NCBI GenBank assembly: GCA_963995505.1 | Contig: OZ023192.1 | Coordinates: forward strand, 4,199,001 to 4,263,000 | Source of the DNA: Hypericum androsaemum | Lineage: Eukaryota; Streptophyta; Magnoliopsida; Malpighiales; Hypericaceae | Length of the DNA stretch: 64,000 bases | Direction of reading: 5' to 3' | Shown: piece by piece, positions 1-11,328 of the stretch | Position numbering within the stretch: the first letter of the stretch is position 1 | Layout of the letters: every line of letters starts with the position of its first letter | The notes under the pieces: model-generated | The model's database searches: none | The model's input: the letters and a program-made list of their open reading frames with translations, nothing else | What the model was told of the DNA's origin: nothing | Translations under genes and position numbers: made by a program

Positions 1-82
1 CCAAGGTTTGATCCCTGGACTTCCGTCAAGTTATGAACGCCTTGTATCGCTAGGCTAAGTGCCCTTTAGTTATAACTTCTTC

Positions 83-440
83 GAATCTCTATATTTAATG
101 AACAATTTCGGGACTACACTAGTATTTGTAGTTCGTTTGTGAAATGGGTTTAATAACGGTCCATTTTCGCGTGCATATAAATAGTTTTCAAAAAGTGCAG
201 ATTTTAAAGTCAACTTTTTTGACCCCGAATTTAAGCTTCTTATAACCTACAGAATTAAACAATAATTTTAAATCATCAAGACTTAGATATTTGCGAATTT
301 TAATATGTTTATAACATATTTATCACTTAATTGGTATATTTTCCAAAAAGGTACTATTTCTTAATTATAAAAGATCTTACATATCTACCCCAACCAGTAG
401 AACTATCAGCAACCCATTGAAAGATTTTGACAATAATCTG
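83..440 (+). repeat. 3'-flank repeat D, copy 1
   Basis: First of several copies of a dispersed repeat. It starts with a TATATTTAATGAACAATTT-like 3'UTR end, passes through an AACGGTCCATTTTCGCGTG motif near 157-176, and ends in a TTAATTGGTATATTTTCCAAA then AAAAGATCTTACATATCTACC segment. Closely related sequence lies at 11398-13210 (split), 14000-14410, 20620-20980, 34845-35720 (split) and, inverted, at 28990-29400. Three of those copies directly follow MADS exon-2 sequence, so the repeat is probably the ancestral 3' flank of that gene rather than a transposon. Confidence 0.6.
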
Positions 441-453
441 CACTTTTTGAAAA

Positions 454-597
454 CTATTTATGCCTCTAGTTTTGCTAAAGTTAGTGACTACTTTTCCCAA
501 CCATTGAAACTAAATGTTCCATATATGGAGCGCCATTTTAGCGTTGGTACGATTGCGGTGTGAATGATACTGATTCCAAAAAGGTATTACATAGAGT
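454..597 (+). pseudogene. MADS-box exon 2 tail fragment
   Basis: About 140 bp match the last part of exon 2 of the MADS gene at 10141-11328: the TATGCCTCTAGTTTTGCTAA stretch, the CTACTTTTCCCAACCATTGA stretch and the GTTCCATATATGGAG stretch all have close counterparts at 11180-11320. The frame is broken and neither the MADS domain nor the first exon is nearby. It is followed by a short remnant of the same 3'UTR (GTGTTTGATCTTGT). It is a relic of a further duplicated copy. Confidence 0.7.
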
Positions 598-949
598 AGA
601 TATAATTTTGTTGTTCATCATTGTGTTTGATCTTGTCGAGCGAATTGATATAATCTAAGGATAATTACTCTAGGGTTCAAATTCAGTGGGGACATGGGTA
701 ATCCCCACTGAAAGGGACAGGGGTAATATTGGAAATACAATAATTAAAATAATCTAAAAAAATATCAGCAAAATAATACAATTTATGGAACCCTAATGAG
801 TATGTTTGGATAAAAACTCGAAAATACCCTCAACAGATTCTGACCATCAGATCTGTAAAAAAAGAATTTGATCAAATCTAAAGGTCCATATTTAGTCCAT
901 ACCATGGGGATGATTTTTATGTAGTCCCCCTGAATCCAAATCCATTGCT
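598..949. other. intergenic, no gene seen
   Basis: AT-rich sequence with no convincing coding potential. It contains a small GGGGACATGGGTAATCCCC-type palindromic stretch at about 689-708. I see nothing else that I can support. Confidence 0.5.
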
Positions 950-1186
950 CTAAGGTCTTTGGTTTTTGAGCAAACTCTCATTTTAGTCCTTACAACATCA
1001 ATAACCTTTCTTGTTCCTTCTATTTTGAAATAATAGCTCTTTTTAGTCCCTCGCTCCGGTATCAAATTTTTTGATACCGGAACTAGGGACTAAAAAGGAC
1101 TATTATTTCAAAATAGAATGAGCAAAAAAAAATACTGAAAATAGTAAAGACTAAAAAGAAGTTTACTCAAACACCAGGGACCTTAG
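950..1186. mobile_element. foldback MITE-like inverted repeat
   Basis: The two halves are imperfect reverse complements. The outer arms pair CTAAGGTCTTTGGTTTTTGA with the reverse complement of the CCAGGGACCTTAG end. The inner arms (about 1025-1068 and 1072-1115) pair over roughly 44 bases with few mismatches around an AAATTT centre and carry repeated TTTTTAGTCC motifs. The size and structure fit a non-autonomous TIR element. I could not find a convincing target-site duplication, so the superfamily is open. Confidence 0.6.
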
Positions 1187-1355
1187 GATAATTATTCCTA
1201 TAACCTATTTAATGAACAATTTCTAAAATAGGTAATTTAAAAAAAATTGAGAGGCCACTCGTTAGTCGATCGGCTCAACTCCTCTTTTCGCCGCGTGGCA
1301 AGACTGGAATTTATTTAAAAAAATCAATTCTTGGGAAGCTACTCGCTAGTGTTTC

Positions 1356-2086
1356 TAAGAGTGAGCATTCGGATAATCCGAATCCGAACTTCTTATTATC
1401 CGAACTATCCGAATTGATTATTTAATTATCTGAATCTGAATCCGAATAGTAAATTATCTGATATCCAAATTTTTTTCGGATACGGATAATCCGAATTATC
1501 CGATTAACAAAACGACTGGTCATCCATTATTGCATCCAAACCAAATTTCCAGCAAAACCACACAATTAACAAATACAAAAAGTAGCATTAACATCCAATT
1601 CACAAATAAAGTGAAAGCAACATCATTCGTGGGTTGGCTGTAGGCAGTCTCAACATCCATCTATGAACTTTTTTCAATCTCCATGGGCATGAACCTGCGA
1701 TTAAAATATAAAGATGACGAAAGGGGTACCTTGTATAAGCAACCAGAGAGGAGGTCGGCTGTCGGAGTGGGATTTTTCGCTGAGTCGGGGTCGGAACAGA
1801 GATATAGGGAGTGACCGATTTTGGGGACATTTTTTTTTTAGGGTTTCAAGGAGGTGCTCTCGCGTGTGGTCTGGTCTGGGTTGAAGAATGTCTAAACATC
1901 AGGTAATAAAGAGTAATGGATCGGACTTAGCTATCCAGCCCAGGCAACTAATTGTTCTAATAGTTCAGATAATCCGAACTCATGTTTTTGCCATCCGAAT
2001 CCGAATAGTAAATTATCCGAATTTAAAAAAAATTTTGGATTTGGATTCAGATTCGGACATCGAATATCGGATTAAATGCTCACCTA
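1356..2086. mobile_element. hAT-like non-autonomous element, 731 bp
   Basis: The ends are inverted: TAAGAGTGAGCATTCGGAT at the left and, read from the right end, TAGGTGAGCATTTAATCCG. They are flanked by an 8-bp target duplication with one mismatch (AGTGTTTC at 1348-1355, AGTGTGTC at 2087-2094), the size expected of hAT transposons. Subterminal tracts are rich in the repeated motif ATCCGAA. The centre (about 1510-1960) is unique sequence with no recognisable transposase. Short open frames there (for example 1600-1830, minus) match no family I recognise. Confidence 0.7.
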
Positions 2087-2283
2087 AGTGTGTCACCTCT
2101 CCTGCATGGTCGCCACGTGGCAGTACCTAATACGTGTACCAGAAATTTGTTTTTACTTTTTTTTAAAGTAACTCAACTGCCAAGTTAAAAAAAAGAATAC
2201 TATTTTAAAAGAATGCTCCTATTATTGGGAAAACGAAAAAAAACTTAATGCTTGCGTGAATAATGAAATATGCATTTTTATTT

Positions 2284-3634
2284 GGGAAAAGTCTATTTTA
2301 GTACCCTGTGGTACCGTGAAAAATTATTTTAGTACTATGTGGTAAAAAATACATCAATCGAGTCAAACAACAGTCAATTAACATCACTTAAGCCCACAGA
2401 CCTGCCCGGACTTGTTCCGACATGTCCGAAACGTATCCGGCCAACTCAACGTGCCACATCATCAAAATCTGATAACGTAGGTGTCTCTTCTCCTCCCTCC
2501 TCCCTCATTTTCCCCTCTCTTCTTCTTCTTCTTCCCCCCAAAACCCACGAAGAAGTTCACCATCCATGACAACCCACCAAAACCCAGCCACGAAAACCCA
2601 CCATAACATTAACTACGAAAACCCATAAATTAAAATTAAGAAGAAGAGAGGCGGAGAATGCGTTTTCCAGAACGGCATCGTTCTGACAGCACGGGGACGA
2701 CGAGGAGGCCCTCGGCCAAGGACCCATTTTCCCTCTCTCTCTAATAGAACGCAGACCTGAGGGATCGATACGACACCGTTAAAGCATGTTAACCGGCGGT
2801 GGGTGGGTGAAATCGCTTCAATGCAAGTCGTCGCAAGCGCTGGAGGACGTCTAAATCCCTACCCAGGCACCTCCTCTCCAGCTCCAGCTATCGCAAGACC
2901 CTCAACGACGTCGTAGCCGACCACCGAAAGAAACCCGCTCCCACCAAAACCCCAAAACCTAATCATTTCAACTCCAAAAAGAAAACCACTACTCCCTACG
3001 AAACGATGCCATTTCGCCAGAGCCGATCCCTCACGTCGTCTGATAACGGCAGCCACGGGTCTCTCGTGGAACTCCTTGATGGTGCGCCGCCGACGGGAAC
3101 GAGATGATGGGGCTCCACTACCTCGGCCCTACCGGAGACGGCGATGGGAAGGGGCCGACGGTGATCTGCACGTTCTCTGGCAGCGGAAGGGCGCACATGA
3201 GCGCCAGCGGCAATCAAAATCATTCACACAATAATATTATAAAAATACAAAAATAAATTATTTAAGGTTATTGAAGGTTCCGATTTGTGTTTGAATTTCT
3301 GTTTAAGAAGAAGAAGAAGAAGAAGAATAATTAATTTCTATTTGAATTAATTTCTGTTTGGTTCGTGGAGTTTAAGAAGAAGAAGGAGGAGGAGAGAGAG
3401 GGCAAAAGGAGAGAGGGGGAAGGAGAAGAGAGAGCCACGTCATCAGATTTTGATGATATGGCATGTTGAGTTGGCCGGGCAAGTTTTGGGCAGGTCGGGG
3501 TAAGTTTGGGCAGCTGCTCGTGGACTTAAGTGATGTTAATTGGCTGCTGTTTGACTCGATTGATGAATTTTTTTATCACAGAGTACTAAAATTATTTTTT
3601 GCGATACCACAAGGTACTGAAATAGACTTTTTCT
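2284..3634. mobile_element. Mutator-like long-TIR element (Pack-MULE candidate)
   Basis: Both ends carry long inverted repeats of about 200 bp. The left begins GGGAAAAGTCTATTTTAGTACC, and the right end read in reverse gives GAAAAAGTCTATTTCAGTACC; the similarity continues through the CATCAATCGAGTCAAACA and AACTCAACRTGCCAYATCATC stretches. The 9-mer TTTTTATTT occurs at both borders (2275-2283 and about 3635-3643), which fits a Mutator 9-bp target duplication. The interior (about 2560-3230) is much more GC-rich than its surroundings and looks like captured host coding sequence. No MURA-type transposase is visible, so the element would be non-autonomous. Confidence 0.7.
2823..3203 (+). pseudogene. 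captured host-gene fragment, C2H2-zinc-finger-protein-like (tentative)
   Basis: Inside the Mutator-like element one frame stays open from at least 2823 to a TGA at 3105. It encodes basic, serine-rich sequence ending in a SLVELLDGAPPTG-like stretch. A second frame (from about 3092) continues with NEMMGLHYLGPTG and then TVICTFSGSGRAHMSA. These two stretches resemble, from memory, the N-terminal SLVELL part and the NEMMRFHCLGP / CTFSGSGGAHES part of a plant family of C2H2-type zinc-finger proteins (At4g27240-like). The middle of that protein is missing, so the two pieces would be joined by an internal deletion or by skipped exons. The family assignment is uncertain; the coding-like, GC-rich character is clear. 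Confidence 0.45.
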
Positions 3635-3703
3635 TTTTTATTTTAAGTTGTGCTCGTATTATTTTAATGAGGTAAGCTACAAAACTACATGTTGTGCTCC
3701 TCC

Positions 3704-5258
3704 TAGGGATGACAATTAGACCCTTACCCTGAGCATCTACCCCAATCCAGACCCGAAGGGTCCAAAACCCATTGACTTTGACCAGGTCTAGACCCTGATC
3801 CTGCCGGAATCTGGATATTTTAAAAGAATAAGGGCATGTGTATGGATCTATAGGATCCTGCCCTGATCCTACCCAAATTTTTTAAATTAATATTAAAATT
3901 ATATATATATATATATAAATTATTATACATAATACAAAATTTTCAATTTTTTTGGTAGGTAAATATTTTTTATTAAAACAAAAGTTCAAAACAGAGGAAG
4001 AACAAAAAGAAAGAAAAGATATAAGGCCCGATATTTACATCAGTTACAACCCCACCCCCGACCAAAATGTTCCCTCAACCTCAAGAGGTGAAGAAGAGGA
4101 ACCTATAAATCCTAGTAGGCAATCAAGAAAGTGAGCATCGATTGATTGTGAATGATCGAGGCATCCGTCCAAAGAATCCACTCTTGGACATGAAAGAGCA
4201 CATAATGCAGGAGAAGCTCATTGTCGCACCTCGTCTCATTGAAGATAATACCATTACGAAGCAGCCACAAGCCCAGCGAAAATTACGAACTAAATTCTCA
4301 ATTTTAACTTACCAAACTTCAACTTTTTTGAATTTTCTTTTTGGTTTCTTTGTATTGATATGTTTAATGAATGAAAATGTCCTATTGCTATTTGAAAACT
4401 ATCAAAAGATAATTTAATTTTTAAAAATTAAAATTTTAAAAAAAATACAGACCCGCGGATCGCCCTGTTCTTGCCCAATTTTTTAGGACCCAGATCCTGC
4501 CCGAATCCTTATTTTTAAAGAAGATAAGGGTAAGGTTCTCGGTCTACTATTTAAAAAGAGGACAAGATAATACCATTACGAAGCAGCCACAGGCCCCAGC
4601 GAAAATTACGAACTAAATTCTCAATTTTAACTTACCAAACTTCAACTTTTTTTGAATTTTTTTTGGTTTCTTTGTATTGATATGTTTAATGAATGAAAAT
4701 GTCATATTGCTATTTGAAAACTATCAAAAGATAATTTAATTTTTAAAAATTAAAATTTTAAAAAAAATACAGACCCGCGGATCGCCCTGTTCTTGCCCAA
4801 TTTTTTAGGACCGAGATCCTGCCCGAATCCTTATTTTTAAAGAAGATAAGGGTAAGGTTCTCGGTCTACTATTTAAAAAGAGGACAAGATAATACCATTA
4901 CGAAGCAGCCACAGGCCCCAGCGAAAATTACGAACTAAATTCTCAATTTTAACTTACCAAATTTCAACTTTTTTTGAATTTTTTTTGGTTTTTTTGTATT
5001 GATATGTTTAATGAATGAAAATGTCCTATTGCTATTTGAAAACTATCAAAAGATAATTTAATTTTTAAAAATTAAAAATTTTAAAAAAATACAGACCCGC
5101 GGGTCGCCTTGTTCTTGCCCAATTTTTAGGACCCAGATCCTGCCCGAATCCTTATTTTTAAAGAAGATAATGGTAAGGTTCTGGGTCTACCATTTAAAAA
5201 GAGGACAAGGATCTGGGTCTTATAAATTCTACCCGAATCTTGCCCATTGCCATCCCTA
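3704..5258. mobile_element. hAT-like element with internal triplication
   Basis: The ends are TAGGGATGACAATTAGAC at the left and, read in reverse from the right, TAGGGATGGCAATGGGCAAG. An exact 8-bp duplication GCTCCTCC flanks the element at 3696-3703 and 5259-5266, as for hAT transposons. Subterminal regions carry repeated GACCC / GGGTC and TGCCCGAATCC motifs. The interior consists largely of three tandem copies of a 322-bp unit. No transposase is recognisable; short open frames at 3952-4134 and 4142-4417 show no family features. Confidence 0.8.
4244..5208 (+). repeat. three tandem copies of a 322-bp unit
   Basis: Each unit starts GATAATACCATTACGAAGCA, at 4244, 4566 and 4888, and ends ATTTAAAAAGAGGACAA. 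The units are nearly identical, with only small indels in T and A runs and a few substitutions, so the triplication is much younger than the decayed DNA around it. The array lies wholly within the hAT-like element. Confidence 0.9.
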
Positions 5259-5266
5259 GCTCCTCC

Positions 5267-7071
5267 TATACTAAAATGATACAGTAAATGTTATTTGAGG
5301 AGAAAACACTAAACTTGTTTTTTTAAACATTAATGCTTTTGATAAATAGAATAACATTTTGGGTTATCTAATTCTTTAGGGATCAAGTATTACTTTTAGT
5401 TGGTATATACACATGCAAATTTATCTAATTATTATTAAAAATTAAATGGTAAAATTGGAAAATAATTAAATTTGGGAAATTTAAAATAAAATTTAAAAAA
5501 TGAAATTGTTATATTCTAGATAACAATTTTTTTAAATGCCGTTGACAATTTTAATAATTGAATAAATTATTTTTTATTTTGCAAATTGTTTTCACTATTT
5601 TTTATCACAATTCCAGATTTGTTTTTCTAAATAATGTGTATCACTGTGGCATTGTTTTTAAAATTTTGTGTATTACGAAAAATGGCTTATAATCGCAATC
5701 AATCGCATTTAAATGGGACTTTTCTTTCGTTGGCGGCCAAATTCTGAGCTTCCCAAAATTGTTAATCATATTAACGGGACTCGCTGAAATTTCTAAGGTT
5801 AAGTCCCTTATTGTGGTAGTGGATTGGGTATAAAGCGAATGGGATATTCGAGATTGTTTGGACTGAAGGATTGATAATTGCATGCTACGGTTCTGACAAT
5901 GGTATACTCCGGTTATGACACTAGGAAACTCAGTTATTGATAATGATCGCGTGCTACGACAATGACATGTCGAGTTATCGATAACGGTATTTCGGTGATT
6001 CCCTGTCGTGCGCATTCTTTTTATTTTTGTTCCCGTGTTTTAATTGTTTTGCAAAAAAACTCTCGTGTGTCCTTCAATCCAAACGGTTCGGAATTGACCA
6101 TTCCGGACTGAATCCATGCCCCTTGTTCTCTCCAACTCTTCCTATTCTAATTTTTTTTACGCATCTTCCTATTCTAATTTTATTTAATCCAATAAAGTAA
6201 GAGCTTTATGACTTGGTATCAGAAGGCATTATTTTTTTGATAAGTTATCAAAAGGCATTATTCAATAAACTAAAATGAATCAATTTGTTTCTTTTTTCAT
6301 TTGGTACCAAACAATTTAAAAAATACATGCACGGTAAATTAAAATGTATACCTCATATTTGTTCCTGATTTTTTTAAAATTTTCTTTGATTGTAGAGTAT
6401 ATCATTTTAGTGGCATTATTTTATACCCAAGTGTGATAGAACTTTATACGATCAGTATGTATTTTTTTTCAGCGTACCTCATTAAAATAATAGGAGCGCA
6501 ACTTAAAATAAAAATGCATGTCTCACATTACTCATGCCAGCATCAATTTTTTTGGCATATTATTTTCAGCTCCATGGTCTTTAATGTAATTACCGATAGA
6601 ATCTGTCTTTTCAAAATTAATTTTGTTGTCCTTGCTCTTTAGAGAAATGTTGGTCTTGGGTCCATGGCTGATGTCAGTAGTCATTTTTTCATTTTTTGTC
6701 ATGAAAATAACCTTTATACCCTTAAATAAAAAATTTTCATTTTCAATCCCTAGAAAACACCCATAACACTCTAACCAACCCATCTTCAACCTCTAGAACT
6801 CCCCGATTATCCGAATTTGAATTCAATTTTTTTCAGATTTCAGATTTAGATATCAAACACAGAATAATTTGCTCACCCCTATCCTTACCTCCTAGGGTGA
6901 TCAACACGGGGCTCATCAACATTTCATAGCTGAATAAGCTTTAAGAATAGTGGACCCAAAACTTAAGTATCAACCTAATGCATAATAATAGATCTAAATT
7001 GATAAGCAAGGAATTCAATTTCATTATTTACTCTCTAGTACTTTTTATAAGTAAATTTTTATTGATGAAAT
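5267..7071. other. intergenic AT-rich DNA, element remnant at its end
   Basis: No supported gene. An open frame on the minus strand at 5641-6015 matches no family I know and is probably chance. At about 6800-6890 there is one end of a further hAT-like element: TTATCCGAATTTGAATTC tracts followed by TTTGCTCACCCCTA, the reverse complement of a TAGGGGTGAGCAAA-type terminus; its other end was not found. Confidence 0.45.
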
Positions 7072-7571
7072 CCCACATGGAACAACCTTGTATGATGATT
7101 TTCCTATATTAGTCTTTTTAAATATTTATCTAGCTTCACCTTGCGAGATTTTTATCTACAAGCTAATATTAGTCAGGAATTTATTAGATTATTTAAGCTA
7201 TTTAGAACTCAAAAACTAACCTAGCTTCACATAAAGATTGTTAGCTCTTAGTTTATGGATTATGATATGATATATAATATTGATATTTGAGTGTTACTCA
7301 GTAAAGATTGTCTTTACTTTTTGAGAGGTGGATACTAAATGTTGCATTATGCCTCTTTCAGTCTAGAGAGATTATCCAGCCACTTTTTACATCGGATCTG
7401 TCATATCCTTTTATCATGTTATTTTTGCTTCTGCTACGTTACGTCTTATGCATAACAATTATACCTACAATTGTATGAGTTGGACAATACAAGCTATTAA
7501 TGGTTCTACGTTATTTCCTTGTTTACTTTGAAGTTCTCGGAGTAGTACTAGATGTAGTACTTTTCAATACT
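7072..7571 (+). other. left part of inverted segmental duplication (arm A)
   Basis: This non-coding stretch matches, in reverse orientation, the sequence at about 31085-31632. Shared landmarks include the TAGCTCTTAGTTTATGG, GATATGATATANAATATTGATATTTGAGTG and TTACTTTGAAGTTNTCG segments. It is the distal upstream region of the MADS gene and places the duplication boundary at or before 7072. Confidence 0.6.
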
Positions 7572-7576
7572 ACATA

Positions 7577-9660
7577 TGTTAGAATTAGTGAGGAAAAAAG
7601 GAGAAAGGGCCAGCTGGCGCCCGCCCGCCAGACCACTGGTACCAGCCAGGGCAAAGCGGTAGCCATGATTTGCTTGTGGTTGGCATATGTTGTAATGTAT
7701 CATGTCATGAATGAGGAGTCACCAGCTGAGGTTTGGAAGAAATTGGTGCACAGGTATATGTCGACATCGTTATCGAACAAGTATTATCTTAAGCAAAAGG
7801 TGTACGAGCTTAAGATAATGAAGGGCTCAGATTTGGGCCATCACATCAATGGTTTCAATCAACTTAATTAGGGTCGATGTGAAGTTCGAGGACGAGGACA
7901 AGGCATTGTTGCTGCTGAATTCCTTGCCAAGTTCTTATGAGAGTTTGATTACAACTGTAACTTGGGCAAAGAGTCATTGGTGTTTGGGGATATCACTATT
8001 GCTCTACTTGCATTTCATCAAAGGAAGAAAGTCAGCAATGAACAAGGAGAAGGGCTAGTTGTATGGGAAAACCATGATCGTAGAGAAGAAAATGATTCAA
8101 ATCAAGGTCAAAGAGGTTCAATAAAAACTGCTTCAAGTGTAGAGAATAGTTTCATATGAAGAAGGACTGTCCAAGAAGAACTAGAGACCACAAAAGAAAA
8201 GGATCGGCATCCATAGCTACATATCCGGACGTGTCAGATAGTGACTGTATTTCTATCTTATCAAGTCCAAAGCATCCTGATGATTTCTAGATTTTGGATT
8301 CATTATGTTCTTTTCACATAACGCCCTATAAGGATTAGTTCGTCACCTACAAGTTTGTTAATTTAGGTATAGTAACTATGGATAATAGATCTACTAGTAG
8401 AATCGCTAACATAAGGAATATACGAATTAGAATGTGGGATAGTGTCGTGAGAAAGTTGTGTAGGGTTTGACATGTTCCAAAAGTAGAAAGGAATTTGATC
8501 TCATTAGGAACCTTTGATTATAATAGGTATGGTTATAAGATTGAAGGTGGGCTAATAGAGGTGGAGAAGAATGCTACGGTGGTTATGAAGGGTGAAAGAG
8601 ATACTAGGAACACCTACACATCAGTAGGGAATACTTTTATAGGTGGAGTAACCGCAATGAGGTTTAATGGTGTAGGAAAAAACTCTTAGCATATGAGGTT
8701 GGATCATATGAAGGAGCGAGGTTTTGACATTAATGGGTTGAGTGCAGATAAGATGGTTGTTGGAATGGAGATTTGTAGAGACAAGGTTAGCGAGGTGCTA
8801 TGGTTGTCCAAAGGTAACTACAATACAAATATGTTGGGTAGGTTTGGTATTGAGAATGCAAAATTGTTGGGAACACCACAGAAAAATCAGGTTCAATCTC
8901 ACTCAAGGACGAACAGTGGAGTTCGTGATATGTTAAGGGTCCTAATAGGTAGAACAAAAGGCTGCTCAATGTATGTTATGGCTTGTAGCATTGGTTTGGA
9001 ATAAAAAGAGCAAGGTCCAACGAGGAAGTAGTTCGACGTTGCAAAGTATAAGGATGACCGGGAAAATAGATGAGTGTCTATTGGTCATGAGGTTACTTCG
9101 GCGGAGGACCTAGCATATTGACATTCAATGGAGGATGTAGAAAACTCATCAAGCAAGCTCAAGAGATGCTCAAATTTGGGGGATGTTTCAAGTGATTGAA
9201 AAAAGGTGGAGAGAATGGAGGATAGTCTTATTGAGGATGGAGTGTCTAAGGTTCAAAGTTGATTTTGTTTGGTTTTGCAAGACCATGTTTCTCTAAGGTT
9301 CAATTTCTTGCCAAGGTGGAGAGTTGGAGTTAGCGAGGAAAAAAGGAAGAAATGGCTGGTGGGCGTTGGTGCCATCCAGGGCCGAGTTGGTGATCGGGCA
9401 CCCGGTGGTCGCTTGGGTCCCGTTGCCCATCAGGTGATGCGGCAAAAAGTTTTATGTTTTGACTCGGATACTATTTTGTACTCCTAGATGACCTAGATAG
9501 GTTCCGTGGTACAAGGGTGTGTATCCCTACCTTGTATGGATTTATGACTCAATAACTCATCAATTAAAGATCTCCTTCTCTCTGTGGACGTAGACAGTTA
9601 GCCAAACCATATAATCTCTTGTGTCGTTGTTTGCATTTTTGTTTCTTTGGATTCCTAACA
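7577..9660 (+). pseudogene. Ty1/copia deletion derivative, copy 1
   Basis: The remnant begins TGTTAGAATTAGTGAGG and ends TTCCTAACA, flanked by near-identical 5-mers ACATA (7572-7576) and ACATC (9661-9665). Inside, in order, are a gag (UBN2-type) stretch with LLLLNSLPSSYESL at about 7910-7950, a degenerate zinc-knuckle region near 8130-8180, and a GAG-pre-integrase part (HVPKVERNLISLGT, later HMRLDHMKERG at about 8690-8725). This jumps directly to the C-terminal part of the reverse transcriptase (VGMEICRDK, then GTPQKN and MYVMACS). Integrase and most of the reverse transcriptase are missing. The 5' LTR is almost wholly lost; the 3' LTR covers roughly 9318-9660. Several stops and frameshifts are present. 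The same deletion structure recurs at 41480-43110. Confidence 0.85.
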
Positions 9661-10008
9661 ACATCCATTGTATTGCATTTTTGTTAATGAAAACTTTGGA
9701 ATTATTCAATTGATTTTTCTCAAATCCTTCTAGAAGGAAATTGTAACTGCCTCTTTATTAGTTTCCCAAATATAGAAGAAAATGTTGTCAACTATACAAA
9801 CTTGGCAACATATTTTATATTTGGTAATTATTTAATGGTAGTCAATTATAATAAGAAGTGACATTAATGTGTTGACAAAAAATGAAGAAGTGATACTAAT
9901 GTTACACAAAGATAAACACAAAAAATATCATCTAGACAGTCTGAGATCATATTTTGGGACTTTATTAAAATTGGTAGGTAAGTAATTAGGGGTGACAAAA
10001 AATTTTGG
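9661..10008 (+). promoter_or_regulatory. upstream region of the MADS gene
   Basis: Non-coding AT-rich sequence between the copia remnant and the TATA box. It matches the inverted copy at about 31084-30745, for example TTCTAGAAGGAAATTGTAACT and CAAACTTGGCAACATAT. Conservation between the two duplicates is the only evidence for function; I cannot identify individual binding sites. Confidence 0.4.
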
Positions 10009-10016
10009 TATAAATA
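10009..10016 (+). promoter_or_regulatory. TATA box of the MADS gene
   Basis: TATAAATA, 125 bp upstream of the MADS start codon at 10141. The same octamer occurs at the equivalent place (30716-30723, minus strand) in front of the duplicated pseudogene, which supports it as the core promoter. Confidence 0.6.
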
Positions 10017-10140
10017 TAATGCACATTTTCCCTCTATTACTACTATATTGAACACCAACCCGCCAAAAATAACGACTTTATTTTTGTCTATAACCCTCTT
10101 AAATCTTGTATACCGTTGTATACCCAAAAATTATTTTCTG

Positions 10141-11328
10141 ATGGCTCGAAAGAGTCGTGGCCGCCAGAGGATTGTAATGGCCAAGATAGACAAGAAGAGT
10201 GATCTCTATGTGACGTTCACCAAGCGTCGGGCTGGTCTCTTCAAGAAAGCTAATGAGCTTTGCACCCTTACGGGTGCCAAGGTGGCCATCCTTGTCAATT
10301 CCCCCGGGAAGAAGGTGTTTTCCTTTGGTAATCCCGATGTTGCACCAATTATTGATAGTTTTCTCTCTGAGGAGAACACTGAGGCTCCCGAGGCCTCAGA
10401 TCCCATGCAACAATTTGTTGAGGCTTACCGGAAGGAGAACGTCCAAGATCTGAACATGCAGCTCTCTCAAGTACGCACATGCCTAATTATAATTTATAAT
10501 TTTGTGAATAACATAATATTTTTGTGAATAATTTATATAAAACAATTTTTCTAGAAAAGAGAATGCTTTCTTTTTATTCGAGTGTTGAATCTATTTTCTT
10601 TTCATGTTTGTTGTGAGACGAGATAGGGTTAGCCGATGAAGAAGTAAATGAACAGATAAAAAGAATTCAATTAGTTTAATAAGGGAATTCCATTTCTTTT
10701 CTATGCAACTAGACCTTTGTTCATTGGTTCCACTTATTTTTTGTATTAATTATAACAAAAATCTAGTACTTATTTTTTAATCATTGATTTCTGGACTCCA
10801 GTTTGAACCCACCGTATAAGGTAATTTAATAGTGAAGTGCATCTAATTCGATTTGCGCGCAAAGGATCATGTTGTGGGTATTTTAATATGCTTTTGTTGT
10901 TGATATTACTTGCTCGAAAAAATTATCAGATACTCCATGAGCTTGAAATTGAGAAGAAGAAAGGAAGAGAGCATAGAAGGATGAAAGAATTAGCTAACAA
11001 CTGGTGGGAGTCTCCCGTTGGGGAGCTCACATGGCCTCAGCTAGAGGCCCTTAAGGCCTCATTGGAAGAATTGAAGAGGAATGTCTCAGTAGGAAAAGTG
11101 ATTCCCAATGTTTTCCAAGCATCTTCTGTGCCACCTCCACTTCCACCACCGATAGAACTACCACCATTACCACCAACCTATTATGCATCTAGTTCTGCTA
11201 ATGTTAATAGCTACTTTTCTCAGCCATTGAATTTCAATGTTCCTTATATGGAGAACAACTTTAGTGGTGGAATGAGTGTCGCTGGTGTGAATGGTACCGG
11301 ATTCCCAAGTGGGAATTACATGATATAG
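10141..11328 (+). CDS. type I (M-alpha) MADS-box protein, AGL62-like, two exons
   Basis: A nuclear DNA-binding regulator of the M-alpha class; relatives such as AGL62 act in female gametophyte and endosperm development, but the role of this copy is not known. Exon 1 is 10141-10470 (110 codons), intron 10471-10929 (GTACGC...TTATCAG), exon 2 10930-11328; the junction is phase 0 and the product is 242 residues. Residues about 6-66 form the MADS domain, with the TFTKRRAGLFKKANELCTLT core and VNSPGKKVFSFG. Exon 2 gives a coiled-coil-like stretch (HELEIEKKKGREHRRMKEL, then LEALKASLEELKRNV) and a proline-rich C-terminus (PPPLPPPIELPPLPP). The start is set by the MADS domain; an in-frame extension to 10048 has no domain support. 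Odd: most M-alpha genes lack introns. The intron also occurs in the pseudogene at 29440-30585. No internal stops, so it may be functional. Confidence 0.85.

Noticed and set aside
5641..6015. 124-residue minus-strand open frame
   Set aside because: No domain, no related copy in the window and no splice or promoter context; most likely chance.
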